Below, in pieces: positions 31,376-39,888 of a stretch of 64,000 nt of DNA. Source of the DNA: Thermohalobaculum sp050330995 (GTDB taxonomy: Bacteria; Pseudomonadota; Alphaproteobacteria; Rhodobacterales; Rhodobacteraceae); the NCBI GenBank assembly GCA_050330995.1, contig JBHJHI010000037.1, forward strand, positions 1-64,000, written 5' to 3'. The notes beneath the pieces are model-generated. The model made no database searches and was not told the DNA's origin. It was given only the letters and a program-made list of their open reading frames with translations. Numbering within the stretch: the first letter of the stretch is position 1; every line of letters starts with the position of its first letter. The translations under genes were made by a program, and so were the position numbers.

Positions 31376-32961
31376 CCGTCCACGACACCGCCCCCCGCGC
31401 CTTCGCGCCCCCCGCCGGCGCCGCAGGCCCGGCCAAGGCCGATCTCGACGCCGCCGCCGAGCGCTACCGCCGCCACCTGCCGCCCGGGCGGCTGCGCGTC
31501 TACGACGTCTCGGCGCTCGACGACCTCGGCCTCGCCTTCTACGCCGCCTGCTACGTCGGGGACGAGGGCTTCGTCATGGACGGCTTCGGCTACGGCGCGA
31601 CGGCCGAGGAGGCGATGGTCGGCGCGCTCGGCGAGATCTCCGAGACCGCCCACGTCGACCACGCGCTCAAGACGGCGCCGGGGGCGAACGGCGTCTCCTA
31701 CACTGCGATGTGCCGCGCCTTCGGCGCCGACAGCGTGGTCGATCCGCTGCGCCTCTGCCTGCCGGCGGGCACGCCCTACACCGCCACCACGCCGCTCAAG
31801 TGGGTCGGCGTGCGCCGCTGGCCCGACGGCGCGCCGGCCTGGGCGCCGCGCGAGTGCGTCGCGATCTCGCCGGGCCAGTGGGCCGCCCACGGCTCCGAGG
31901 ACCCGCGTGCCCCGACCCCCGAGGGCGAGGCGCAGATGCTGTTTCGCCCGATCACCTGCGGGCTCGGCGCCGGCACCTCGGTGGAGATGGCGCTCGCGCA
32001 CGGGGTCCTGGAGTTGCTCCAGCGCGACGGCAACTGCACCTCGTTTCGCGCCATGGACCGCGGCTGGTCGATCGACCTCGACGGGCTCGAGGACCCCGGG
32101 CTGGTCGCGCTCGCCGACCATCTCGAAGGCCATGGCCTCGCGATGCGCCCCAAGCTCGCCTCGACCGAGTTCGGGCTGGCCAACCTGTTCGTGGTCGGCG
32201 AGCCGCGGGACGGCGCGCCCGAGCCGCGCCTGCCGATCCAGTTCACCGCCTGCGGCGAGGCGGTCCACCCCGACGCCGAGATGGCGCTCAGGAAAGCGGC
32301 CTACGAGTTCGTGGGCGCGCGCTGCCGCAAGGCGTTCATGCACGGCCCCCTCGACGCGGTGCGCCGCGCCGCCTCGGACGACTACCTCGACGACTACGTC
32401 GCGACCTTCGACCCCGCCGGCGAGGAGCCCCGCGCGCTCGAGGCCATGCGCGACTGGGTGCACCGCGACGGCGCCGATCTGGCCGCGATCCTGTCGGCCA
32501 CGCTGTTTCGCGAGACCCGCCGCGTGGGCCTCGGCGTGCTGCCGCGCGCGCCCCGCGCGGACTGGGCGACGCCGGCGGCGCGGCTCGCGACGGTCGCCGG
32601 CCGGCTCGCACGGGCGGGGCATCCGCTCTACTGGTTCGACGCTTCGCCCGACGGCGGGGACACCCCGGTCGTGGTCAAGACGCTGGCCCCCGGCCTCGAA
32701 GGCGAGACCATGAGCTACTACCGGATCGGCATGCGCGGCGTGCGCCGCCTGCTCGATCGCGAGCCAACGCTGGCCGGCATCGGTGCCGCCCCTGAGGGCG
32801 CCGAGCCGGTGGCGATGACGGCCGAGGACGCCGACCGGCTCGGCGGGCCGGCTTGGTTCTCGCCCGCGCGCGCGGCCGAGATCGTCGGGTCGGCCTATCC
32901 GCTCTACCGGGAGCCGTCGAGCCACGCGGTGCGGCTGACCGAGCCGGACGGCCGCCGATGA
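31372..32961 (+). CDS. YcaO-family ATP-dependent enzyme
   Basis: 529 residues. ATP-binding motifs are FGYGATAEEAMVGALGEISETA (E88, E91) and GLGAGTSVEMALAHGVLELLQRDG (E214, R218, D219), the YcaO hallmarks. YcaO proteins phosphorylate an amide oxygen so that a nucleophile can attack, giving azolines, amidines or thioamides, usually on peptides. The C-terminus (YREPSSHAVRLTEPDGRR) lacks the PxPxP of azoline-forming cyclodehydratases, and no E1-like partner, TfuA or precursor peptide is nearby. Its substrate is thus likely a small amide, such as the one the GNAT-like neighbour would make. Overlaps that gene by ATGA. Confidence 0.9.
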   Translation: MTVHDTAPRAFAPPAGAAGPAKADLDAAAERYRRHLPPGRLRVYDVSALDDLGLAFYAACYVGDEGFVMDGFGYGATAEEAMVGALGEISETAHVDHALKTAPGANGVSYTAMCRAFGADSVVDPLRLCLPAGTPYTATTPLKWVGVRRWPDGAPAWAPRECVAISPGQWAAHGSEDPRAPTPEGEAQMLFRPITCGLGAGTSVEMALAHGVLELLQRDGNCTSFRAMDRGWSIDLDGLEDPGLVALADHLEGHGLAMRPKLASTEFGLANLFVVGEPRDGAPEPRLPIQFTACGEAVHPDAEMALRKAAYEFVGARCRKAFMHGPLDAVRRAASDDYLDDYVATFDPAGEEPRALEAMRDWVHRDGADLAAILSATLFRETRRVGLGVLPRAPRADWATPAARLATVAGRLARAGHPLYWFDASPDGGDTPVVVKTLAPGLEGETMSYYRIGMRGVRRLLDREPTLAGIGAAPEGAEPVAMTAEDADRLGGPAWFSPARAAEIVGSAYPLYREPSSHAVRLTEPDGRR

Positions 32962-32971
32962 CGGAGGACGC

Positions 32972-33808
32972 TTGGCCGACGAGCTGATCGACGCGCCGGG
33001 CGCCCTCGTGCGCGGGACGCAGCGTCCGCGCCTCACTGTCGCCTCCCGGGCGCCGCGGGCGCTCGCGTCGGTCTGGCCGAGCCTCGCCCCCGCGCTCGAC
33101 CGCCTGCTCGGGCTCGACCGGCTCGATCGCAGCTACCGCCGCATCCCCGCCGCGACGCCGTCGCGGCGCTTTCCCGCCGCGGCGCTCGCCGCGCACGACA
33201 TCGAGTGGCGCACCGAGGGGCGCTACCCCTCGGCCGTGCCGGCGACCGGGCCGCTCGTGGTCGTGGCCAACCACCCGACCGGCGCGGCCGAGGGGCTGGC
33301 GCTGTTCGCGGCGCTGCTCGCGATTCGGCCGGACGTGCGCTCGATCTCGAACCGGATGCTGGCCGCGATCCCGGAGATGCGTCCGCTGATCTTCCAGGTC
33401 GACGCGCGTGCGCGGGGCGCGGCCAATCTGGGGCAGCTCCGGGCGATCCGGCGCCACCTGGGCGAAGGCGGCGCGATCCTGGCCTTCCCCGCCGGGACGG
33501 TCGCGCATTTCCAGTGGCGCAGCCTTCGCGTGGCCGAGGCGCCGTGGCACCCGATCGCGACCCGCCTCGCGCACGGCGCGGGCGCGACGGTGGTGGCGGT
33601 GCGCGCGCGGGGCGAGGCGGGCACGGGGTTTCACTGCGCCGCCGCGCTGTCGCGTCGCGCGCGCACCTGGCTGTTGCCCCGCGTGCTCGCCGATCAGCAC
33701 GGACGGCGGATCGACCTCGCCTTCGAGACGCCGGTCCCGCCGGCCGAAGTGGCCCGCGCCGACCCCGACGCGCTGATGCGGCGGCTCAGGGCACGGCTCG
33801 CGCCCTGA
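32972..33808 (+). CDS. Lysophospholipid-type acyltransferase
   Basis: 278 residues from TTG 32972, chosen because GGAGGA lies 5-10 bases upstream. GPLVVVANHPTGAAEGLAL is the NHPxG-type catalytic block of PlsC/hemolysin-like acyltransferases, with H101 but Glu (E107) where Asp is usual. AILAFPAGTVAHFQWR corresponds to the FPxG substrate-binding block. Such enzymes acylate glycerol- or amino-lipid acceptors at the membrane. As the last cluster gene it suggests that the product is acylated or membrane-linked, although it could be an independent lipid enzyme. Confidence 0.75.
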   Translation: MADELIDAPGALVRGTQRPRLTVASRAPRALASVWPSLAPALDRLLGLDRLDRSYRRIPAATPSRRFPAAALAAHDIEWRTEGRYPSAVPATGPLVVVANHPTGAAEGLALFAALLAIRPDVRSISNRMLAAIPEMRPLIFQVDARARGAANLGQLRAIRRHLGEGGAILAFPAGTVAHFQWRSLRVAEAPWHPIATRLAHGAGATVVAVRARGEAGTGFHCAAALSRRARTWLLPRVLADQHGRRIDLAFETPVPPAEVARADPDALMRRLRARLAP

Positions 33809-33902
33809 GAAGGGGCCGCCCGGCCCGGACAGGGCGGGGCCGGCGGTCTCGATCCTCGCGCGGACCCGAGAGCCGGGCGCTCTCCGGGTCCCGCCGATCG
33901 CC

Positions 33903-34844
33903 TCAGGCGCCGACGAATTCCCAGTCGCCCGGCGCCGTCTCGGTCAGGGTCTCGACGAAGTCGAGGGTGTCGGCGTTCTCGACGCTGACGGCGAAGGCGT
34001 AGAGCAGGTTGGCGCGGCTGAAGCCCTGATCTTCGAGCACGCCGGTCCAGAACGCGACCCCCTCGGCCTCGCCCTCGCGGTTCAGCACGTTGCGGTAGAG
34101 CCGCTCGACCAGCGCCAGGTCGGAGAGGGCGTCGGGATCGCCGTACTTCTCCTGGAACTCCCTGCTGTCGAGGAAGGACTGCGCGGTCTCCTCGACCGAG
34201 AAGCCCCCCTCGCGGATGTCGATCCAGTAGTTCAGCCCTTCGAGGTCGATCTCGCCGTCGCGGTCGAGCCCGGTCTCGTAGAGGAGCGCCACTTCCCGCG
34301 CCTCCTCGCGCGACAGCGGCGCCTCGACGTCGAGCATCCGGTCGGGGGCCGCGCCCGTGGTGGTGCGCTGGATACCGTCGACCACCTCCATGCCGTCCAC
34401 CACCCGACCGACGACGGTGTAGTCGCCGTCGAGCGAGGGGATGCGGTCGAGCATGATGAAGAACTGCGCGTCGGCCGAGTCGAGGAATATCTGTCGCTCG
34501 GGCTGGCCCGGACCGGCTTCCGGATCGGCGGCGCGGGCCATGCCGACCACGCCGCGCTCGAAGGGGATGCCGGAGAATTCGGCCGGCAGCCGCCCGAGGC
34601 CCGACGAGCCGCTGCCGACGAGGGCCGGGTCGTAGCCGTCCGAGAGATCGCCGTACTGAACGTCGCCGGCCTGGGCGACGAAGCCCTCGATCACGCGGTG
34701 GAAGGCGACGTCGTCGTATTCCCCCTCGCGCGCGAGCGTCTGCAACCGCTCGGCGTTGCGCGGCGCGACCTCCGGCAGAAGCTCGATGACGATCTCGCCC
34801 GCTTCGAGCGTGATGACGAACCTGTTGTCGACCAGCTCTTCCAC
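33903..34844 (-). CDS. Cyclophilin-type peptidyl-prolyl isomerase fused to DUF4214
   Basis: 313 residues. Residues 1-170 are a cyclophilin: NRFVITLEAGEIVIELLPEVAPRNAERL, YDDVAFHRVIEGFVAQAGD (catalytic FHRVI), AQFFIMLDRIPSLDGDYTVVGRVVDGMEVVDGI. Residues ~185-300 match the DUF4214 repeat: ALLYETGLDRDGEIDLEGLNYWID, AQSFLDSREFQEKYGD, LVERLYRNVLNREGEAEGVAFW. DUF4214 occurs in secreted, often calcium-linked or RTX-type proteins. No N-terminal signal is present, so any export would use a C-terminal (type I) route; that is inference. The fusion is unusual. Confidence 0.85.
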   Translation of the reverse strand: MEELVDNRFVITLEAGEIVIELLPEVAPRNAERLQTLAREGEYDDVAFHRVIEGFVAQAGDVQYGDLSDGYDPALVGSGSSGLGRLPAEFSGIPFERGVVGMARAADPEAGPGQPERQIFLDSADAQFFIMLDRIPSLDGDYTVVGRVVDGMEVVDGIQRTTTGAAPDRMLDVEAPLSREEAREVALLYETGLDRDGEIDLEGLNYWIDIREGGFSVEETAQSFLDSREFQEKYGDPDALSDLALVERLYRNVLNREGEAEGVAFWTGVLEDQGFSRANLLYAFAVSVENADTLDFVETLTETAPGDWEFVGA

Positions 34845-35015
34845 GACCCCGTCCCCCCGTCGGTACTGTCCCCGACGGCAGTGTATGCCGCCCGGACCTC
34901 GCCTTGAAAAGCGGCGGCGTGGCGCGGTCGTGGTCCGGTTCCGCTTTGTCCCGTTGTTGGACAGGTCCGATCGGAGATCGGCGCGGGCACGGGCGCCGGC
35001 CCTCCGGGGGAGGCG

Positions 35016-36035
35016 TCAGGCGCTGCGGCGCACCGGCTCGGGCGCGAGCGCGCCGTCGGCGAGGAACCAGGCGGCGGTCTCGCGGATGCCGTCGGCGAGG
35101 CCGACGCGCGGGCTGAAGCCGAGGGCGGTGCGCGCGGCCTCGGTGCAGGCGCGCGAGTGGCGCACGTCGCCGGGGCGGAAGTCGCGGTGGCGGCGCACGG
35201 CGCGCGCGGGCCGGCCGAGGGCGGCGAAGGCGGCCTCGATGGCGCCGATCAGGTCGAGGAGCGTGGTCTCGCGGCCGTGGCCGAGGTTGTAGACGCCTCC
35301 CGGCGCCGCCTCGGCCGCGGCCAGCAGCGCGCCGGCGACGTCGGTGACGTGGCAGAAGTCGCGCGTGGTCAGCCCGTCGCCGTTGATCCAGATCGGGCGG
35401 GCGCCGGCGAGCGCGTCGATCCAGGCGGGGATCACCGCCGCGTAGGCGCCGGCCGGGTCCTGGCGGGGGCCGTAGATGTTGAAGAAGCGCAGGCCCGTGG
35501 CGCGGAGCCCGTGCGTCTCGGCCATCGCCGCCGCGGTGGTCTCGTTGGCGTGCTTGGAGGCGGCGTAGACCGAGAGCGGCCGGCCGATGCGATCCTCGCG
35601 CGACGGCGCCTCGACGCAGTCGCCGTAGACGGCCGAGGAGGAGGCGTAGACGAGCCGCGCGCCCGACCGCGCCGCGGCTTCGGCCACGGTGAGAAAGCCC
35701 CCGGCGTTGACCGCGAAGGCCTCGGCCGGGCGCTCGACCGAGGCCGCGACCGAGCCGATCGCGGCGAGGTGGATCACCGTCTCGGCGCCGTCGAGCGCGC
35801 GCGCGACGTCGTCGGCCGAGCGGATGTCGCCCTCGACCACCCGTGCGCGCGTGCCGTCGAGCCGCCAGGCGCGCCCCGTGGAGAAGTCGTCGAGCACCAC
35901 CACCTCGGCGCCGGCGGCTTCGAGGGCTGCGACGGCGTGGCTGCCGATGAAGCCCGCGCCGCCGGTGACGGCGACGCGCCGGCCGCGCCAGGGGGTCGGC
36001 GGGACGGCACGGCGGGGCGACGGGAGGTCGTTCAT
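35016..36035 (-). CDS. NAD-dependent nucleotide-sugar epimerase/dehydratase
   Basis: 339 residues from ATG 36035. RRVAVTGGAGFIGSHAVAAL binds NAD; LVYASSSAVYGD and SVYAASKHANE supply the catalytic S and YxxxK; GLRFFNIYGPRQDPAGAYAAVIPAWI is the substrate region. The extended SDR type acts on UDP- or dTDP-sugars (GalE-like 4-epimerisation is the commonest). Upstream frame is open to 36215 but lacks the fold. No glycan cluster surrounds it; the inositol cluster 1.2 kb away could use a modified sugar donor. Confidence 0.85.
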   Translation of the reverse strand: MNDLPSPRRAVPPTPWRGRRVAVTGGAGFIGSHAVAALEAAGAEVVVLDDFSTGRAWRLDGTRARVVEGDIRSADDVARALDGAETVIHLAAIGSVAASVERPAEAFAVNAGGFLTVAEAAARSGARLVYASSSAVYGDCVEAPSREDRIGRPLSVYAASKHANETTAAAMAETHGLRATGLRFFNIYGPRQDPAGAYAAVIPAWIDALAGARPIWINGDGLTTRDFCHVTDVAGALLAAAEAAPGGVYNLGHGRETTLLDLIGAIEAAFAALGRPARAVRRHRDFRPGDVRHSRACTEAARTALGFSPRVGLADGIRETAAWFLADGALAPEPVRRSA

Positions 36036-36162
36036 GGCGTACTCGTTCGGCTCTTGGCGCGGCGCCAGATACTGGGCCGACAACGGCGGTGCCCAAGCGT
36101 TCGGTTGCCGATCGGGGACGTGGCGCGACGCCTCGGCGCAGCTTCCGGGGCTCGGCGACGTC

Positions 36163-37692
36163 TCAACCGAAGCCGAGCGCCCCGCGCGCCTCGGCCTCGA
36201 CCGCCTCCGGCGCACGGCCCGCGTCGATTCTCCGCCAGCCCGGCCCTGTCGGCGCGGGATCGGGCTGGGCGCGCATCACCGCCGCGTCGGCGTCGGAGGC
36301 GTCGCCCGAGCGTGCGGCGATGCGGCCTTCGAGCACGTCGTCTCCGGCCGAGAGCCAGAGCCCGTGGAAGGCCGCGCCCGCCCGCGCGGCGGCGGCCTCG
36401 GCGGCGCGGCGCTCCTCGGGATCCAGGAACGCGCCGTCGAGCACCGCCGTGCCCCCCGCGCCGAGCACGCGCGCGCCGTCGCGCAGCATCCGGCGATAGA
36501 CCCGCGCGGCGCTCTCGCGGGTGTAGGCCGCCGGGGGCAGCCGCGTCTCCGGCGCCACGCCGGCGAGGCGCTTGCGGATCTCGTCCGAGCGCAGCACCAC
36601 CGCCTGAGGCACCGGCGCGAGCGCCGGCGCGAGGGCGGCAGCGAGGCGCGACTTGCCGGTGCCCGAGCGCCCGCCCACCACCACGAGGCGCGGCGGGGGA
36701 GGCGGGTCGAGCAGCCGCGTCGCCGTGGCCAGCAGATCGCGCGCCGTCGCCTCGCGCTCGGCGCCGGGCGAGATGAGCGCCACCATCGCCCGGATCGCCG
36801 CGCGCAGCGACATCATCGGTGCGAGCAGATCGACCCAGCCGTAGTCGCGCGTCGCCGAGAGGTAGCGCGAGAGCAGCACGCAGCCGAGCGCGCGGGCGTC
36901 GCGATGCGCGAGGTCCATCAGCGCGAAGGCGAGGTCGTAGAGCCCGTCGATGCGGCTGAGGCCGGGGTCGAACTCGATGGCGTCGAACGGGCGCACCCGG
37001 CCCTCGAACAGGCAGACGTTGGCGAGGTGCAAGTCGCCGTGGCCCTCGCGCACCGCGCCGTGGCGGGCGCGCGCCTCGATCCCCGGGCGCACCGCCGCGA
37101 AGGCGGGGGCGAAGCGCGCGTCCCAGCCGGCGGCGGCGTCCTCGACGGCGGTGCCCGCGGCGGCCTCGGCCAGCTCGCGGCGCAGCGTGGCGGCGATCGC
37201 GTCGAGCGGGCGTCCGGGCGCCACGGGCCGCTCGGCCCGGTGCAGCGCCGCTGTCACGTCGGCGAGGCCGCGCAGGTGGGCGGGCGTCAGCCGGCCGCGC
37301 TCGGCCATGTGGCTGAACAGCACGTCGTCCGCGAAGCGGCGCATGCGCACGGCGTAGTCCACCGCCTCGCCCCCTCCGTCGCCGGCGAGGTCGAGCACGA
37401 GGCCCTCGCCCGCGCGCCGGATCGCGGCGACGCCGAGGTAGATGTCCGGCGCGGTCCGGGTGTTGACGCGGATCTCCGCCTCGCAGGCCGCGCGACGCGC
37501 ATCGAGCGTCGAGAAGTCGACGAAATCGCGCCGGACCGCGCGCTTGACCTTCCAGGCGTACTCGCCGGCGAGGAAGACGTGGCTGAGATGGGTCTCGACG
37601 TGCTCGACCGCCGCGCCGTCGTGGGTCGCGGGGTCGGTCATCAGCGCGACCACCTCGGCCTGCTCGGGCGTGTCGGCATCGTGCTCGGCCAT
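36163..37692 (-). CDS. Aminoglycoside-phosphotransferase-like/AAA kinase fusion
   Basis: 509 residues. Residues 1-320 follow the APH fold: ETHLSHVFLAGEYAWKVKRAV (ATP-binding Lys in WKVKR), VREGHGDLHLANVCLFEG (catalytic HGDLH) and FDAIEFDPGLSRID (the metal-binding D). Residues ~330-509 are a P-loop domain: LVVVGGRSGTGKSRLAAAL, VLRSDEIRKRLAG, a shikimate/gluconate-kinase-like fold. This two-domain family is widespread, usually annotated as a bifunctional aminoglycoside phosphotransferase/ATP-binding protein, with no proven substrate. It lies 41 bases downstream of pqqE in the same direction and may be co-transcribed. Confidence 0.85.
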   Translation of the reverse strand: MAEHDADTPEQAEVVALMTDPATHDGAAVEHVETHLSHVFLAGEYAWKVKRAVRRDFVDFSTLDARRAACEAEIRVNTRTAPDIYLGVAAIRRAGEGLVLDLAGDGGGEAVDYAVRMRRFADDVLFSHMAERGRLTPAHLRGLADVTAALHRAERPVAPGRPLDAIAATLRRELAEAAAGTAVEDAAAGWDARFAPAFAAVRPGIEARARHGAVREGHGDLHLANVCLFEGRVRPFDAIEFDPGLSRIDGLYDLAFALMDLAHRDARALGCVLLSRYLSATRDYGWVDLLAPMMSLRAAIRAMVALISPGAEREATARDLLATATRLLDPPPPPRLVVVGGRSGTGKSRLAAALAPALAPVPQAVVLRSDEIRKRLAGVAPETRLPPAAYTRESAARVYRRMLRDGARVLGAGGTAVLDGAFLDPEERRAAEAAAARAGAAFHGLWLSAGDDVLEGRIAARSGDASDADAAVMRAQPDPAPTGPGWRRIDAGRAPEAVEAEARGALGFG

Positions 37693-37733
37693 GGCGGCAC
37701 CCTTTCCCCGCCCGCCGCGGCAGGCGGGAGGGA

Positions 37734-38852
37734 TCAGAGGCGGCGGTATTCGAAGGCGTCGTCGCCCGCGGCCGCGGCTTCGGCGATCGCCTCGGCGCGC
37801 ATCGCCTCGTGGTGGGGCGAGAGGATGCAGGCGGGGTCGGTCGCCGCGGCGTCGCCGGTCCAGGCGAAGGCCTGGCAGCGGCAGCCGCCGAAATCCTTCG
37901 TGCGCCGGTCGCAGGAGGCGCAGGGCTCCTCCATCCAGCCGGTGCCGCGGTAGGCGGCGAAGGCCGGGCCGTCGCGCCAGATCGAGGCCAGGGGTCGGTC
38001 GGCGACGGTCTCGAAGTCGAGCGTGGTGATGGTCTCGGCCGCGTGGCAGGGCAGCACCTTGCCCGAGGGCGTGACCACGAGGCCGGTGCGCGCCCAGCCG
38101 CCCATGCAGGGCTTGGGGTACTTCGCGAGATGGTCGGGGGTGACGTAGTCGATCACCATCCGGCCCTTCAGCCGCTCGGCCGCCGCCTTCGCGATCTCGC
38201 CGGCATGGCGGACCTGCGCCATGGTCGGCATCAGCGCGTGGCGGTTGCGGTAGGCCCAGCCGTGGTACTGGGTGTGCGCGATCTCTAGCCGTCTCGCGCC
38301 GAGCCGCTCGGCGAGGTCGATGGTCTCGTCCAGCCGGTCGAGGTTCTGGCGGTGCATGACCGCGTTGACCGTCAGCGGCAGCGCCTCGGCGGCGATCCAT
38401 TCGGCCACGCGCATCTTCTGGTCGAAGCCGCCCTTGTAGCCGCCCAGACGGTCGGCGGTCGCGGCGTCGACCCCCTGCACCGAGAGCTGCACGTGATCGA
38501 GCCCGCGCTCGGCGAGGTCGCGCAGCTTGGCTTCGGTCAGCCCGACGCCCGAGGTGATCTGGTTGGTGTAGAGCCCCGCCTCGCGCGCCCCCGTTAGGAT
38601 CTCGGGCAGATCGCGCCGCGCCGCCGGCTCGCCGCCCGAGAGATGGACCTGCAGCACGCCCATGGCCGCAGCTTGGTGCATGACGTCGACCCAGGTGGCG
38701 GTATCCAGCTCGCCGGACTTCCGCGTCATCTCGATCGGGTTCGAGCAGTAGGGGCAGGCGAGCGGGCAGCGGTGGGTCAGCTCCGCCAGCATCGCCATCG
38801 GGATCGGCACCTCGGCCACGGCGGCCTTCAGCGTCTGGACCTGCTCGTTCAT
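37734..38852 (-). CDS. pqqE: PqqE radical SAM enzyme
   Basis: 372 residues. The radical SAM cluster motif is C29-x3-C33-x2-C36 (THRCPLACPYCSN). The SPASM region holds further cysteines (VLPCHAAETI, EPCASCDRRTKDFGGCRCQAFAWTGD, TDPACILS). PqqE forms the first C-C bond between Glu and Tyr of PqqA, with PqqD as peptide chaperone. It overlaps pqqD by ATGA. All expected cysteines appear present. Confidence 0.95.
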   Translation of the reverse strand: MNEQVQTLKAAVAEVPIPMAMLAELTHRCPLACPYCSNPIEMTRKSGELDTATWVDVMHQAAAMGVLQVHLSGGEPAARRDLPEILTGAREAGLYTNQITSGVGLTEAKLRDLAERGLDHVQLSVQGVDAATADRLGGYKGGFDQKMRVAEWIAAEALPLTVNAVMHRQNLDRLDETIDLAERLGARRLEIAHTQYHGWAYRNRHALMPTMAQVRHAGEIAKAAAERLKGRMVIDYVTPDHLAKYPKPCMGGWARTGLVVTPSGKVLPCHAAETITTLDFETVADRPLASIWRDGPAFAAYRGTGWMEEPCASCDRRTKDFGGCRCQAFAWTGDAAATDPACILSPHHEAMRAEAIAEAAAAGDDAFEYRRL

Positions 38853-39145
38853 CGGAAGCTCACCATCCAGCGGGCGTTGAGGTCGGTCAGAAAGGCGCGC
38901 ACGTCCGCGCCGATGCGCTCGCGCGGCGCCTGGTAGGTCTCGGCCAGATGCGCGACCACCGCGTCCACGTCGCGCGTGCCGTCGAGCGCCTGAAGGATCG
39001 CGGCCGCCACTGGGTCGAGGCGTACCGCCCGCTCCGGCGCGAGCAGGAACCACGCCTCGCGGATCCCGCAGTACCTGAGGCGCACGCCGCGCGGCAGGAA
39101 GGGGACCGCCGCGCCGTCGAGGGCGGGCGCGGCGGCCTCGCTCAC
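38849..39145 (-). CDS. pqqD: PqqD peptide chaperone
   Basis: 98 residues from GTG 39145, overlapping the pqqC stop in GTGA. VPFLPRGVRLRYCGIREAWFLLAPERAVRLDPVAAAILQALDGTRDVDAVVAHLAETY matches PqqD: the winged-helix-like RiPP recognition domain (RRE) that binds PqqA and delivers it to PqqE. Length is normal. Confidence 0.93.
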   Translation of the reverse strand: MSEAAAPALDGAAVPFLPRGVRLRYCGIREAWFLLAPERAVRLDPVAAAILQALDGTRDVDAVVAHLAETYQAPRERIGADVRAFLTDLNARWMVSFR

Positions 39146-39888
39146 GCCGCCCTCGTCGCCAGGAGCCCCTCGCCGGGCTGCCAGGCGCCGGGCGGGATGC
39201 GGCCCTCGACGTAGCCGTGCCAGAGCGCGTCGAGCTGCACCCAGAGCACGTCGGTCTTGAAGGTGAGCGCCGCGGCGGCGGCGTCCTGCTTCTCGGCCGT
39301 GTCGGCGTGGTCGAGCACGTACTTGAGGCCGAACTTCACGTCGCGCGGCGCCTGGTCGAGCCGGCGCTTGAAGTAGGACAGCGACACGTCGTCGGCGAAA
39401 GCGTAGTGCTTCAGCAGCCCCTCGATCCGCTCGCCGTGGATCTTGGGCGCGAACAGCTCGGTCAGCGAGGCGGCGACGGCGTCGAGCATCGGCATCTCGC
39501 GCACGAAGCGGACGTAGGCGTCCACCGCGAAGCGGGTCGCGGGCATGATGCCGACACCGGAGGCCACGTAGTCGGGGTCGAGCCCCACGGCTTCGGCGAG
39601 CTTCAGCCAGCGCGCGATGCCGCCCTCGGCCTCGTCCGAGCCGTCGTGGTCCTCGATGCGCCGGCGCCAGTCGCGGCGGAGCTGCGGGTCGTCGACCCGG
39701 CTCATGAATGCGGCGTCCTTCATCGGGATGCGCGACTGGTAGTAATAGCGGTTGACCACCCAGGCGCGCACCTCGTCGGGGGTGCACGCGCCGCCGTGCA
39801 GGCGGTGATGGAACGAGTGGCGGTCGTGGTAGCGCTCGGCGCCGATCGCGCGCAGCCGCGCCTCGAAGGCTTCTCGCGTATCGCTCAC
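39142..39888 (-). CDS. pqqC: PqqC oxidase
   Basis: 248 residues. FEARLRAIGAERYHDRHSFH, VNRYYYQSRIPMKDAAFMSR, WRRRIEDHDG and FKTDVLWVQLDALWHGYV are conserved PqqC segments; the all-helical fold resembles haem oxygenase. It catalyses the last ring closure and eight-electron oxidation to PQQ with O2 and no metal. The key H and Y residues in RYHDRHSFH and NRYYYQSR are in place. Confidence 0.95.
   Translation of the reverse strand: MSDTREAFEARLRAIGAERYHDRHSFHHRLHGGACTPDEVRAWVVNRYYYQSRIPMKDAAFMSRVDDPQLRRDWRRRIEDHDGSDEAEGGIARWLKLAEAVGLDPDYVASGVGIMPATRFAVDAYVRFVREMPMLDAVAASLTELFAPKIHGERIEGLLKHYAFADDVSLSYFKRRLDQAPRDVKFGLKYVLDHADTAEKQDAAAAALTFKTDVLWVQLDALWHGYVEGRIPPGAWQPGEGLLATRAA

Noticed and set aside
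31372..32961. YcaO acting on PqqA as a RiPP system
   Set aside because: pqqA lies 9 kb away on the opposite strand in its own complete pqq operon with PqqD/PqqE.
32958..32984. ATG at 32958 as acyltransferase start
   Set aside because: Different frame with an early stop; TTG 32972 with GGAGGA upstream fits the protein.
22155..33808. Complete mycothiol pathway
   Set aside because: GT4, PIG-L and GNAT-like genes fit, but no MshC-like cysteine ligase is present and extra oxidoreductase, YcaO and acyltransferase genes are, so the product is probably different.
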